NCBI GenBank assembly: GCA_030698645.1
Contig: JAUYMV010000374.1
Span: 1 to 15,577 of the forward strand
Reading direction: 5' to 3'
Source: Mesorhizobium sp.
Lineage (GTDB): Bacteria; Pseudomonadota; Alphaproteobacteria; Rhizobiales; Rhizobiaceae
DNA: 15,577 bases
In this document: in pieces, positions 1 to 6,879 of the stretch
Layout of the letters: the number at the start of each line of letters is the position of its first letter
Position numbering within the stretch: the first letter of the stretch is position 1
Program-made: the position numbers and the translations under genes
The notes under the pieces: generated by a model
Told to the model about the DNA's origin: nothing
What the model saw: only the letters and a program-made list of their open reading frames with translations
Databases searched by the model: none

Positions 1-515
1 GGCCCGCGTACGAGATCCGTCCAGCGAACCTCCGTGCGTACCGGCTCGAACGGATCGTCGGCGAAGTTCGGCAGGAGAAAGCGCCAATGCGGCGCGCGCC
101 CCTCGCCTTCGAGCGCGGCCCGCTCGGCATCGGTGAGCTTCAACGCCTCGCGCCCGTAGACCGGCGGCAGGCGGCGCGTCAGCCGAATCTTGCGCTTGAG
201 ATCGAGTTCCTCGGCGGTCTCGTAGCAGGGATAGAGCAGGCGCGCGGCCTTCAGCGTCGCCACCGCGCGCTCGTAGACCGGGAAGCGCTTCGACTGGTAC
301 TCGACCGCCGAGGGTCTGATCCCCAGCCAGTCGAGATCGACGAGGATGCCGTCGGCATAGTCCTGCTTCGAGCGCGCCAAGTCCGTGTCGTCGAAGCGCT
401 GGATGAGCCGTCCGCCGGTCTTCAGCGCGAACAGCCAGTTGAACAGCGCGGTGCGCGCATTGCCGATGTGGATGTTGCCGGTGGGCGATGGCGCGAAGCG
501 GACGGTGACGGTCAT
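1..515 (-). CDS. gltX: Glutamyl-tRNA synthetase, N-terminal part (cut by window edge)
   Basis: Class I aminoacyl-tRNA synthetase that charges tRNA with glutamate in the cytoplasm. About 171 codons are visible, starting at the ATG whose complement is at 513-515; the rest lies beyond position 1. The start reads [20 protein letters not shown], containing the HIGH-type ATP-binding motif (HIGN), followed by RFDDTD, the counterpart of the family's R(I/F)EDTD glutamate-binding stretch, and later the PHWRF segment. The KMSKS-type loop would lie outside the window. Many alphaproteobacteria carry two GltX paralogues, sometimes differing in tRNA choice; the visible part does not settle which this is. 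There is no obvious Shine-Dalgarno sequence, and a perfect hairpin sits 2 bases before the start codon. The MFS gene lies 64 bp upstream on the same strand. This ORF is open at the window edge, so it was found by translating the reverse complement by eye. Confidence 0.95.
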   Translation of the reverse strand, partial: MTVTVRFAPSPTGNIHIGNARTALFNWLFALKTGGRLIQRFDDTDLARSKQDYADGILVDLDWLGIRPSAVEYQSKRFPVYERAVATLKAARLLYPCYETAEELDLKRKIRLTRRLPPVYGREALKLTDAERAALEGEGRAPHWRFLLPNFADDPFEPVRTEVRWTDLVRG

Positions 516-517
516 GG

Positions 518-537
518 CGGGCAGCTATGACTGCCCG
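518..537 (-). promoter_or_regulatory. Perfect hairpin abutting the gltX start codon
   Basis: CGGGCAG at 518-524 and CTGCCCG at 531-537 are exact reverse complements around a 6-base loop. In the gltX transcript the 3' arm ends 2 bases before the AUG, so a folded stem would cover the ribosome-binding region. The structure is seen in sequence; a role in translation control is inference. Confidence 0.4.
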
Positions 538-543
538 GTCGGG

Positions 544-563
544 ATTCCGCAAGCGTGCGGAAT
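544..563 (-). terminator. Perfect 8-bp stem between MFS gene and gltX, possible weak terminator
   Basis: ATTCCGCA at 544-551 and TGCGGAAT at 556-563 pair perfectly around the 4-base loop AGCG. The stem lies 16 bp after the MFS stop on the minus strand and 28 bp before gltX. No T-run follows it, so it is not a standard intrinsic terminator. It could be an attenuating or mRNA-stabilising stem, or part of a two-hairpin gltX leader with 518-537. Confidence 0.35.
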
Positions 564-579
564 GGCGCGGACGTCGGGG

Positions 580-1806
580 TCAGGTCGCGAGGCGGTCGAG
601 CGCATTGCGCCGCCTGACGTTGACCGAGACGTAGAGAAGCACCAGCGACGCCAGTCCGCAGTAAAGCCCCATCGCGGCCAGTTGGCCGGGATAGGAGACG
701 CCCGCGTCGATCAGATAGCCGGTCAGTCCCGGACCCGCCGCTGAGGCGAGCACCGAGGCCGACACGCCGAGCGCGCGGATCGAGCCGAGGTGTTTCAGGC
801 CATAGATCTCCGGCAGGATCGCGCCGAACAGTGTGGTCGACAGCCCGTTCGACAGGCCGACAAGCGCCATGAACGCGAAGGGCACCCATGCCGCCTCGCC
901 GAGTCCGAGGAGAATGCAGGCGGCCCCCAGCGGAAGCAGGACGAAGGGCAGCATCACCAGCCCTGAGAACCGGTCGATCAGCTGGCCCGAGATGGTCGTG
1001 AAGACGCTGTTCACGATTGCCCAGACGATGAAAGCGGAGGCGAAGACCTCCAGCGACCAGCCGCGCAACTCGACCAGATAGACCTGGTGGAACAGCGCCA
1101 CGGTGACGATGAAGCCGGGCGCCATGATGCCGGTCATGGCGAGGTAGAAAATCGGATCGCGCAGCACTTCGGCGCGTGTCCAGTCGCGCGCGTCGACGAT
1201 GCGCGGCACTGGATCGGAGGCGCGCGGCGTGCGGTCGACCGCAACCAGCGTGGCGATCAGGGGCAGCGTCACCAGAAGGGCGGCCGCCGCCACCAGCCAG
1301 CCATTGCGCCATCCGATCGCCAGCGCCAGCAGCACGAAGAGATTGGTGAAGATCGCGTCGCCCGCATTGTGGCCGAGAATGACCAGCGACAGCGCCTTGC
1401 CGCGCTGCGCGGAGAACCAGCGCGCCGTCGCCGTGTAGGCGGTGTGCGGCATCATCCCCTGCCCGAACAGGCGCAGCAGGTAGATCGTCAGCACGAGCAA
1501 CACGATGTGGCTGGACAACGCCATCGAGACCGCCGCCAGCGCCAGCATGGGCGCAACGAACAGCACCACCCGGCGCACGCCGTATCGGTCGACGATGGGC
1601 CCGAGATAGGGCAGCGTGAGCGCGCTCGCCAGCGTGGCGACCATGTAGACCATACCCCAGGCGCCATGGCTGAGGCCATATTCAGCGCGGATTTCGCCAG
1701 CCGACAGCGAGATGAAGATGGTCTGGCCGACCGTCGAGAAGAAAGTCAGCAGGAAGCCGCCGGCAAGCCAGCGGGCGTTTGAGGCAAGGAATGGGATGAA
1801 GCGCAT
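580..1806 (-). CDS. MFS family transporter
   Basis: Inner-membrane secondary transporter of the major facilitator superfamily, 408 residues from the chosen start. The chain is strongly hydrophobic, with about 12 predicted membrane segments. The loop between segments 2 and 3 carries a signature-A-like stretch, GPIVDRYGVRR (about residues 69-79). A polar central loop (about 190-215, TPRASDPVPRIVDARDW) splits the two six-helix halves, and the tail ends in basic residues. The frame stays open to an upstream ATG at 1896, but the 30 extra residues are not membrane-like, and MRFIPFLASNARWLAGG at 1806 matches the usual MFS N-terminus. The substrate cannot be told from the sequence. It is transcribed away from the toxin-antitoxin remnant and towards gltX. 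Confidence 0.88.
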   Translation of the reverse strand: MRFIPFLASNARWLAGGFLLTFFSTVGQTIFISLSAGEIRAEYGLSHGAWGMVYMVATLASALTLPYLGPIVDRYGVRRVVLFVAPMLALAAVSMALSSHIVLLVLTIYLLRLFGQGMMPHTAYTATARWFSAQRGKALSLVILGHNAGDAIFTNLFVLLALAIGWRNGWLVAAAALLVTLPLIATLVAVDRTPRASDPVPRIVDARDWTRAEVLRDPIFYLAMTGIMAPGFIVTVALFHQVYLVELRGWSLEVFASAFIVWAIVNSVFTTISGQLIDRFSGLVMLPFVLLPLGAACILLGLGEAAWVPFAFMALVGLSNGLSTTLFGAILPEIYGLKHLGSIRALGVSASVLASAAGPGLTGYLIDAGVSYPGQLAAMGLYCGLASLVLLYVSVNVRRRNALDRLAT

Positions 1807-1883
1807 GGCGTCTCTGCTTGCCGACCCGTTATCCGGTAGGGCTCTGCGCGGCAAGGCGGTCGGATGGGTCCAGCATGCGGAGA

Positions 1884-1912
1884 TTGAGTCTGCCACGCAT
1901 CCGGACTAGAAT
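1884..1912 (+). promoter_or_regulatory. Sigma70-type promoter for the parDE-like pair
   Basis: TTGAGT at 1884-1889 and TAGAAT at 1907-1912 are separated by 17 bp, matching the housekeeping consensus at 4/6 and 5/6 positions. The expected transcript start, near 1919, lies about 20 bp before the antitoxin ATG at 1940, and a GGAG sits at 1928-1931. Position and spacing suit autoregulated toxin-antitoxin transcription. Identified by eye only. Confidence 0.5.
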
Positions 1913-1930
1913 CGCGTCTTCGCGACCGGA
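1900..1930 (+). promoter_or_regulatory. Nested dyads over the parD transcription start, candidate operator
   Basis: TCGCG (1912-1916) and CGCGA (1921-1925) form an inner inverted repeat around TCTT. TCCGG (1900-1904) and CCGGA (1926-1930) form an outer pair with unequal spacing. They overlap the -10 element and the predicted start. Ribbon-helix-helix antitoxins of the ParD type usually repress their own promoter by binding such repeats; here that is inference. Confidence 0.35.
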
Positions 1931-1939
1931 GCCGTTGGC

Positions 1940-2220
1940 ATGCGATCGACCCGTCAACTGAGCATCACCCTGCCGACCGAAATGGTCGAGCGGGGGAGGA
2001 AAGGGTCGCCTCCGGCGACTACGTCGACGAGAGCGACGTCATCCATGAAGGGCTGCGCGCACTCGACGAACGTGACGCGGCAATCGAGAAATGGTTGCGC
2101 GAGGAAGTCGCGCCGACCTACGACGCCTACAAGGCCGGATTGGAAGTAACTTACTCGCTCGAAGAGGTGATGCAGAGGCTGTCTGAGCATATGAACGAGG
2201 CAGAGAAAAAAGCTCGATGA
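1940..2220 (+). pseudogene. ParD-type antitoxin, frameshifted
   Basis: Remnant of a ribbon-helix-helix (CopG/ParD) antitoxin, which normally binds its ParE toxin and its own promoter. The ATG at 1940 opens with MRSTRQLSITLPTEMVE, the typical DNA-binding strand and first helix. Near 1991-2004, in the purine-rich run CGGGGGAGGAAAGGG, the family sequence jumps frame. From 2005 it continues as VASGDYVDESDVIHEGLRAL and on through EKWLREEV to a TGA at 2218-2220. Fourteen bases lie where fifteen are needed, so one base is missing. The repaired protein would be about 93 residues, normal for ParD. As written, translation from 1940 gives 69 residues, mostly nonsense, ending at 2149. No start codon serves the downstream frame. 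It could be a real pseudogene or a homopolymer sequencing error. The toxin remnant starts 1 bp after the stop. Confidence 0.75.
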
Positions 2221-2221
2221 T

Positions 2222-2526
2222 ATGAAGGGATACACGGTTCGATTGGGGAGTCGCGCCGAAACGATCTACGCGAGCTTTACGACTACCTCAGCGCCGAAGC
2301 ATCGCCCATGGTAGCCAGGCGATATGTGAACCGGCTCACTTCATTCCTGGACGGTTTTCGGCAGTTTCCGATGCGCGGGAATCTGCATCCGGAAATTCGC
2401 AGCGGGTTGCTCATCATCGGCTTCGAGCGACGGGTGTCAGTCGCCTTCATCGTAGATGAGACGGAAGTTCTGGTACTTCGTTTGCTCTACGGAGGAAGAT
2501 CGATAGAACCGGACGAACTCGAGTAG
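2222..2526 (+). pseudogene. ParE/RelE-type toxin, frameshifted
   Basis: Remnant of a RelE/ParE-superfamily toxin. The ATG at 2222 begins MKGYTVRLGSRAE; then the frame breaks at GAAAC (2258-2262), where one base appears to be missing. From 2263 the other frame reads NDLRELYDYLSAEASPMVAR and on through FRQFPMRGN, GLLIIGFERRVSVAFIVDE and VLRLLYGGR to TAG at 2524-2526. These are the expected ParE helices and C-terminal strands. The repaired protein would be about 101 residues. As written, the first frame stops at 2314 after 30 codons. A 72-residue C-terminal piece could start at the internal ATG 2308, but it lacks the N-terminal helix. The start lies 1 bp after the antitoxin stop, as in a coupled pair. 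The gene ends exactly against the 3' end of the opposing nadE. The stretch looks less GC-rich than its neighbours. Confidence 0.75.
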
Positions 2527-4236
2527 CTACCCCCGGTCCCTGAACCTGTTCGTGATCGGATACCTCCGGTCGCGGCCAAAATTCTTCTTGGTGATCTTCA
2601 CCCCCGGCGCGGCCTGGCGGCGCTTGTAGTCGGCGATGTAGAGCAAATGCTCGATGCGGTGCACCGTCTCGCGGTCATGTCCGCGCGCGACGATCGCGTC
2701 GACGCCCATCTCGTTTTCCACCAGGCATTCGAGAATGTCGTCGAGCACCGGATAGGGCGGCAGCGAATCCTGGTCGGTCTGGTTGGGACGCAGTTCGGCC
2801 GACGGCGCCTTGTCGAGGATCGATTGCGGGATGACGATGCCGGACGGCCCGAGCGCGCCGGGCGGCACGGTGGTGTTGCGCCAGCGCGAGATGGCGTAGA
2901 CCTGCATCTTGTAGAGGTCCTTGATCGGGTTGAAGCCGCCGTTCATGTCGCCGTAGAGCGTCGCATAGCCGACCGACATCTCGCTCTTGTTGCCGGTGGT
3001 GACCACCATCGAGCCGAACTTGTTGGAGATCGCCATCAGGATCGTGCCGCGCGCGCGGCTCTGCAGGTTTTCTTCCGTGATGCCTTCCTTGGTGCCCTCG
3101 AAGAGTTCGGCCAGCGCGTGCGAAAAGCCGTCGACAGGCTCGAAGATCGGCACGATGTCGTAGCGGCAGCCGAGCGCTCTTGCGCAATCCTCGGCGTCCT
3201 TCAGCGAATCCTTCGATGTGTAACGGTAGGGCATCATGACGGCGCGCAGGCGTACCTCGCCGAGCGCATCGACGGCAAGCGCGGCGCAGATTGCCGAGTC
3301 GACGCCGCCGGAGAGGCCGAGCACGACATTCTTGAAGCCGTTCTTGTTGACGTAGTCGCGCAGGCCGAGCATGCAGGCGCGGTAGTCGGCCTCTTCCTTC
3401 TCCGGGATTCTCGACATCGGTCCGTCGACGCAGACCCAGTCATCCCGTTCTCCCTTCCTGGCGCCCGGGGTGCCGCCGCGTTTCCAGGTGGTGACGACGA
3501 CGGTCTCCTCGAACTGGCTCATCTGGAAGGCGAGCGACTTGTCCGCGTTGATCGCAAACGACGCGCCGTCGAAGATCAGCTCGTCCTGCCCGCCCATCTG
3601 GTTGGCGTAGAGGATCGGCAGGCCGCTGCGGATCACCTGGCCGATGACCACCTGATGGCGCACGTCGACCTTGCCGCGGTAGTAGGGCGAGCCGTTCGGC
3701 ACCAGCAGGATTTCGGCGCCGCTCTCCGCCAGCGTCTCGCAGACGTCGAGGTCGCCCCAGATGTCCTCGCAGATCGGGAGTCCGAGCCGGATGCCGCGAA
3801 TATTCACCGGTCCGGGCATGTCGGGCCCGGCCTGGAAGACGCGCTTTTCGTCGAACTCGCCATAGTTCGGCAGGTCGACCTTGAAGCGCTCGGCGATGAT
3901 CTTGCCGCCATCGGCGACGATCACCGAATTGTGCACCCCGCTCTTGCGCTTCAAGGGCGTGCCGATCACCACGCCTGGTCCGCCATCGGCGGTGTCGGCG
4001 GCGATCTCGTTCGCCGCCTTCTCGCAGGTCGACAGAAAGGCCGGCTTGAGCACGAGATCCTCCGGCGGATAGCCGGCGAGGAACAGTTCGGTGAACAGCA
4101 CCAGATCGGCGCCATGCCGCGCCGCATCCGCCCGCGCCTCGCGCGCCTTGGCGAGATTGCCGGCGATATCGCCGACGATCGGGTTCAACTGGGCGACGGC
4201 GATGCGAATTGTATCGGAGGCAGGCGACTTGCTCAT
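2527..4236 (-). CDS. nadE: Glutamine-dependent NAD+ synthetase
   Basis: Catalyses the last step of NAD synthesis: ATP-dependent amidation of nicotinic acid adenine dinucleotide, using ammonia released from glutamine. The 569-residue length fits the two-domain bacterial form. The N-terminal nitrilase-like glutaminase domain (about 10-260) shows the expected triad: Glu50 in FTELFLAGYPPEDL, Lys119 in RFKVDLPNYGEFDEKR and Cys156 in LPICEDIWGD. The C-terminal synthetase domain (about 285-569) has the ATP pyrophosphatase loop SGGVDS at 309-314 and the family segment TTGNKSEMSVGYATLYGDM (about 413-431). The start at 4236 gives MSKSPASDTIRIAVAQLNP, the standard N-terminus; no strong ribosome-binding site is visible. 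A Tag-like gene ends 47 bp upstream on the same strand. Its stop codon directly abuts that of the opposing ParE remnant. Confidence 0.97.
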   Translation of the reverse strand: MSKSPASDTIRIAVAQLNPIVGDIAGNLAKAREARADAARHGADLVLFTELFLAGYPPEDLVLKPAFLSTCEKAANEIAADTADGGPGVVIGTPLKRKSGVHNSVIVADGGKIIAERFKVDLPNYGEFDEKRVFQAGPDMPGPVNIRGIRLGLPICEDIWGDLDVCETLAESGAEILLVPNGSPYYRGKVDVRHQVVIGQVIRSGLPILYANQMGGQDELIFDGASFAINADKSLAFQMSQFEETVVVTTWKRGGTPGARKGERDDWVCVDGPMSRIPEKEEADYRACMLGLRDYVNKNGFKNVVLGLSGGVDSAICAALAVDALGEVRLRAVMMPYRYTSKDSLKDAEDCARALGCRYDIVPIFEPVDGFSHALAELFEGTKEGITEENLQSRARGTILMAISNKFGSMVVTTGNKSEMSVGYATLYGDMNGGFNPIKDLYKMQVYAISRWRNTTVPPGALGPSGIVIPQSILDKAPSAELRPNQTDQDSLPPYPVLDDILECLVENEMGVDAIVARGHDRETVHRIEHLLYIADYKRRQAAPGVKITKKNFGRDRRYPITNRFRDRG

Positions 4237-4283
4237 GCAGGCGGTTTAGCGCGGCAGCCGATAGCTGACAATCGCAAGCTGCC

Positions 4284-4997
4284 TCACTCCCCCATATAGG
4301 CGCGAAGTTCATCGGCGGACGCGTTGGCCCCGGTCGACATGGCGAGAATGCGCGAGATTTGCATACGGGCGAGTCCGGTCTCAGCCGCCCATTGGTTGAT
4401 CTGCGCCTGTATCCTGCCGAGATCGCGCTGCGAGGTCGGATTGTCGGCGATGTCGAGGCCAGCATCGCGCAACGCGGCGGCGAAATCCGTCGAGACGATG
4501 AAGGCGTCCCAGCCGACCCAGCGCAGGAAGTACTGGCCGGTATTGCCGCCGAGCCGGCTGCCGTGCTTCGCCAGATAGGCCATCAGGCCGACCTGGTCGT
4601 CGGCCGGCCAGTTACCGAGGAAGGCGCCGAAACTGCCATGCGCGCTCGAGACACGCTCGATGAAGGCTGCATTCTCCCGCACCGACCTGATCTTCTGCGG
4701 ATTGCGCACGATGCGCGTGTCGGACGCCAGATCGTGCCAGAAATCCTCCGGCTGGAACAGGAGGCGCTTCGGCTCGAAGCCGAGGAAGGCTTCCTCGAAG
4801 CCGGGCCATTTCTGCGCGATGACGCGCCATACGAACCCGGCGGAGAACACGCGTTCGGCCATCGTGGAGAGAATCCTGTCGTCGGTCAGCCCGGCGACCG
4901 CGCGATTGTCCGGTGCGCTACCCAACAGCGAGGCCAGCACGTCATCACCGCCCTTGCGTTGCGCGGCGCGCGCGCGGATCGACGCGAAATCGGCCAT
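4284..4997 (-). CDS. DNA-3-methyladenine glycosylase I (Tag) family protein
   Basis: Probable helix-hairpin-helix-type DNA glycosylase of 237 residues, in the Tag family that removes 3-methyladenine from alkylated DNA. Family-like stretches are FSAGFVWRVIAQKWPGFEEAF (51-71), matching the QAGLSW..LKKR..Y region of E. coli Tag, and RIVRNPQKIRSVRENAAFI (95-113), matching its IIRHRGKIQAI..NA segment. The protein contains no cysteine, so the zinc site of E. coli Tag (two Cys, two His) is absent. The acidic residue E. coli Tag uses at its base pocket is not clearly matched: Glu49 is offset by one in a simple alignment. It is therefore a divergent subfamily and the substrate is uncertain. A strong ribosome-binding site, GGGGAGGAAG, precedes the ATG at 4997. 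nadE follows 47 bp downstream on the same strand, and the DUF1003 gene diverges 90 bp away. Confidence 0.78.
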   Translation of the reverse strand: MADFASIRARAAQRKGGDDVLASLLGSAPDNRAVAGLTDDRILSTMAERVFSAGFVWRVIAQKWPGFEEAFLGFEPKRLLFQPEDFWHDLASDTRIVRNPQKIRSVRENAAFIERVSSAHGSFGAFLGNWPADDQVGLMAYLAKHGSRLGGNTGQYFLRWVGWDAFIVSTDFAAALRDAGLDIADNPTSQRDLGRIQAQINQWAAETGLARMQISRILAMSTGANASADELRAYMGE

Positions 4998-5087
4998 TCC
5001 ACTTCCTCCCCGGCATTTCTGGCGACGCGAGGCCGCATCATTCTATATGAGGGGGCGACGGACAAGCCGATCTCGACGGAGACATTC

Positions 5088-5651
5088 ATGACCAGGACCG
5101 TGGCCGACCTCGCCGGGCGATGGCTCACCCGCGATCAGAAGAGCCTGAGCGAACTCGAAAAACGTGTGCTGCAGAGCGCGATCGACCGCAAGGCGGTGTC
5201 ACGCGACGCCAGCGACAGCTATCCCGGCGCCAAGCAGTTCGGCGACCGCGTGGCCGACTCGGTTGCACGCGTCGGCGGATCCTGGACGTTCATACTCGCA
5301 TTCATCGCCTTCCTGATCGTCTGGACTGTCGCCAATGTCTGGCTGCTGCGTCAGGACGCCTTCGACCCCTTCCCCTTCATCTTCCTCAATCTGGTGCTCT
5401 CGATGGTCGCCGCCCTGCAGGCGCCGGTCATCATGATGTCGCAGAACCGCCAGGCGACGCGCGACCGCATCGACGCCGGCCACGACTACGAGGTCAACCT
5501 GAAGGCCGAGATCGAGATCATGGCGCTTCACGAAAAGCTCGACGAGTTGCGCCACAACCAGATCATGGGAATACGCGCCGAGATCTCGGCGATAGCCGCG
5601 CAACTGGCGCGGATCGAAACGCGGCTCGCGGGGAAGACGCCGGCGGCATGA
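5088..5651 (+). CDS. DUF1003 family membrane protein
   Basis: Conserved membrane protein of 187 residues matching the DUF1003 family, whose function is unknown. It has a soluble N-terminal part (1-64) and two membrane segments, WTFILAFIAFLIVWTVANVW (about 66-85) and FPFIFLNLVLSMVAALQAPV (about 95-114). Next comes the family motif IMMSQNRQATRDR, then a charged, probably coiled-coil tail (about 135-180, rich in Glu, Lys, Ile and Leu). The ATG at 5088 follows GGAG at 5078-5081 with good spacing. The frame stays open further upstream, but only because it crosses the antisense of the Tag-like gene. The stop overlaps the ATG of the next gene (ATGA at 5648-5651), which implies translational coupling with the DedA protein. 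Confidence 0.88.
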   Translation: MTRTVADLAGRWLTRDQKSLSELEKRVLQSAIDRKAVSRDASDSYPGAKQFGDRVADSVARVGGSWTFILAFIAFLIVWTVANVWLLRQDAFDPFPFIFLNLVLSMVAALQAPVIMMSQNRQATRDRIDAGHDYEVNLKAEIEIMALHEKLDELRHNQIMGIRAEISAIAAQLARIETRLAGKTPAA

Positions 5652-6229
5652 TCGACACGCTGCATATGCTGATCGAGCGCTACGGCCTCGTCGTCGTTTT
5701 CCTTGGCTGCCTGGCCGAAGGCGAGAGCGCCGCGATCCTCGGCGGCGTCTTCGCGCATCAGCATGTCTTCCTGCCGTGGCAGGCCTTCGCCGTCGCCTTT
5801 GTCGGCGCGTTTCTCGGCGACACCGCCTTCTTCCTCGCCGGACGGCGCTATGCCGGCCATCGCTACGTGCTGAAGCTGCGCGAAAAGCCCGGCTTCAGCC
5901 ACGCCTATGCGCTGGTGCAGCGCCATCCCGACATCTACGTGCTGGCGAACCGATTCATCTATGGCGTCCGGTTGATCGGCGGCGTGGCGGCAGGACTGTC
6001 GGATATCGCGGTGCCGCGCTTCCTCCTGCTGAACGCGCTATCGGCAGCGGTGTGGGCAGCGCTCTTCGTCAGCGTGGGATTCTTCTTCGGCCTCGGCGCC
6101 GAGCGTCTGCTGGGCGACGCACTCATGAAGCACGAGCGGCTGCTCGCCGGCATTGCGCTGGCCGTCGTGGTCGGGGGGGCCGGATTGTTGGTGGCGCGCT
6201 ATCTCAACAACCGCAATCGCAACGGTTGA
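5648..6229 (+). CDS. DedA family (VTT domain) membrane protein
   Basis: Inner-membrane protein of 193 residues in the DedA/SNARE-associated family. Studied members take part in membrane lipid transport, including undecaprenyl-phosphate recycling, and in proton-dependent envelope homeostasis. Visible family features are an acidic pair in an N-terminal re-entrant stretch (AEGESAAILGG, Glu24 and Glu26), the FLAGRRYAGHR segment (62-72, the family's G-R-x-x-G), and NRFIYGVRLIGGVAAGLSDI (101-120), equivalent to the R-x-x-P-x-x-R amphipathic region, here with Tyr-Gly in place of Pro. Further hydrophobic segments lie at about 125-150 and 166-184, and the tail is basic and Asn-rich. The start codon overlaps the DUF1003 stop, so the two are probably made together. 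It converges on the hemerythrin gene, with 19 bp between stops. The exact lipid or ion handled is not known. Confidence 0.88.
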   Translation: MIDTLHMLIERYGLVVVFLGCLAEGESAAILGGVFAHQHVFLPWQAFAVAFVGAFLGDTAFFLAGRRYAGHRYVLKLREKPGFSHAYALVQRHPDIYVLANRFIYGVRLIGGVAAGLSDIAVPRFLLLNALSAAVWAALFVSVGFFFGLGAERLLGDALMKHERLLAGIALAVVVGGAGLLVARYLNNRNRNG

Positions 6230-6248
6230 ACGGTCCACTTCCCCCCGT

Positions 6249-6839
6249 CTATCCGAGGCCGAGCCCCCGGTCGCCGCGGTCGAGGATCAGCGGGATGATA
6301 AGGTCCTCCTCGTCATCGAGATGGCGCGCCAGCATGGCGATCAGACCGGTGTTCTCCGCCGCATAGGCGTCCGCGGCGTAGCGCTGGCGGTCCTCGCTCT
6401 CCTCGAGTGCGCGCAGGAAGGCGTTCGCCGTCTCGGCATTGCGCTCCAACGCCTCATGGATCAGGTGGTGGTCGCCGTCGAGGATGTCGAAGCCGCGCTT
6501 CAGACGGGTCTCGGCCTTCGCGAAGACCGGAAAGTAATGCTGGTCCTCGACATTGTGGTGGCCGTCGAGATTGCCGAGGAAGAAATTGAGGCGCGGCGCG
6601 AAGAAGCCCGCGAATTCGCGCGCGTTGGTCCGCCCCTCGCGATAGTCGCCGATCGCGCCGTCCAGAACGCCGCCCAGCTCACGGAACATGGCATGACGCT
6701 GCAGCCACATGTTGGCCATGCCGTGGATGTTTTCGTGCGCCTGCCAGTCCTCGCGCGGGTATTTCGCGACGAGATAGCGCAGGTCCTCCGGCAGGCCGGA
6801 ACGGGTCAGCAGATGAAGCGGGTCGGCGATTTCGGTCAT
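6249..6839 (-). CDS. Hemerythrin-domain (HHE) protein
   Basis: Cytoplasmic four-helix protein of 196 residues, likely holding a di-iron centre for oxygen, nitric oxide or redox sensing or storage. Candidate metal ligands lie where HHE proteins need them: His35, His39 and His49 in the first helix; the H94-x-x-x-E98 pair with His101 (HHNVEDQH); His124, His125 and His128 (DHHLIH); and H173-x-x-x-E177 (RHLDDEED). The ATG at 6839 follows an AAAGGAAA ribosome-binding site. An open extension to 6899 reaches into the end of dgkA, is Arg-rich and is not family-like. dgkA ends 40 bp upstream on the same strand, so it is probably the last gene of a three-gene operon. The function is not set by the sequence. 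Confidence 0.85.
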   Translation of the reverse strand: MTEIADPLHLLTRSGLPEDLRYLVAKYPREDWQAHENIHGMANMWLQRHAMFRELGGVLDGAIGDYREGRTNAREFAGFFAPRLNFFLGNLDGHHNVEDQHYFPVFAKAETRLKRGFDILDGDHHLIHEALERNAETANAFLRALEESEDRQRYAADAYAAENTGLIAMLARHLDDEEDLIIPLILDRGDRGLGLG

Positions 6840-6879
6840 GTCGGTTTCCTTTGGTGACCGACATATAGGATGCCTCGTT

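Noticed and set aside
1991..2004. Programmed -1 ribosomal frameshifting to express the antitoxin
   Set aside because: The purine run does not form a standard X-XXY-YYZ slippery heptamer in the reading frame, and the toxin has a similar break at an unrelated sequence. Deletion or sequencing error is simpler.
1954..2235. 93-codon minus-strand open frame across the antitoxin region
   Set aside because: It is antisense to the conserved ParD sequence and has no recognisable features of its own.
2647..4299. 550-codon open frame on the plus strand opposite nadE
   Set aside because: Shadow of nadE, whose catalytic residues are all present on the other strand; no recognisable domain.
6208..6228. Inverted repeat CAACCG/CGGTTG at the end of the DedA gene as a terminator
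   Set aside because: Only 6-bp arms around a 9-base loop, overlapping the coding end and without a T-run.
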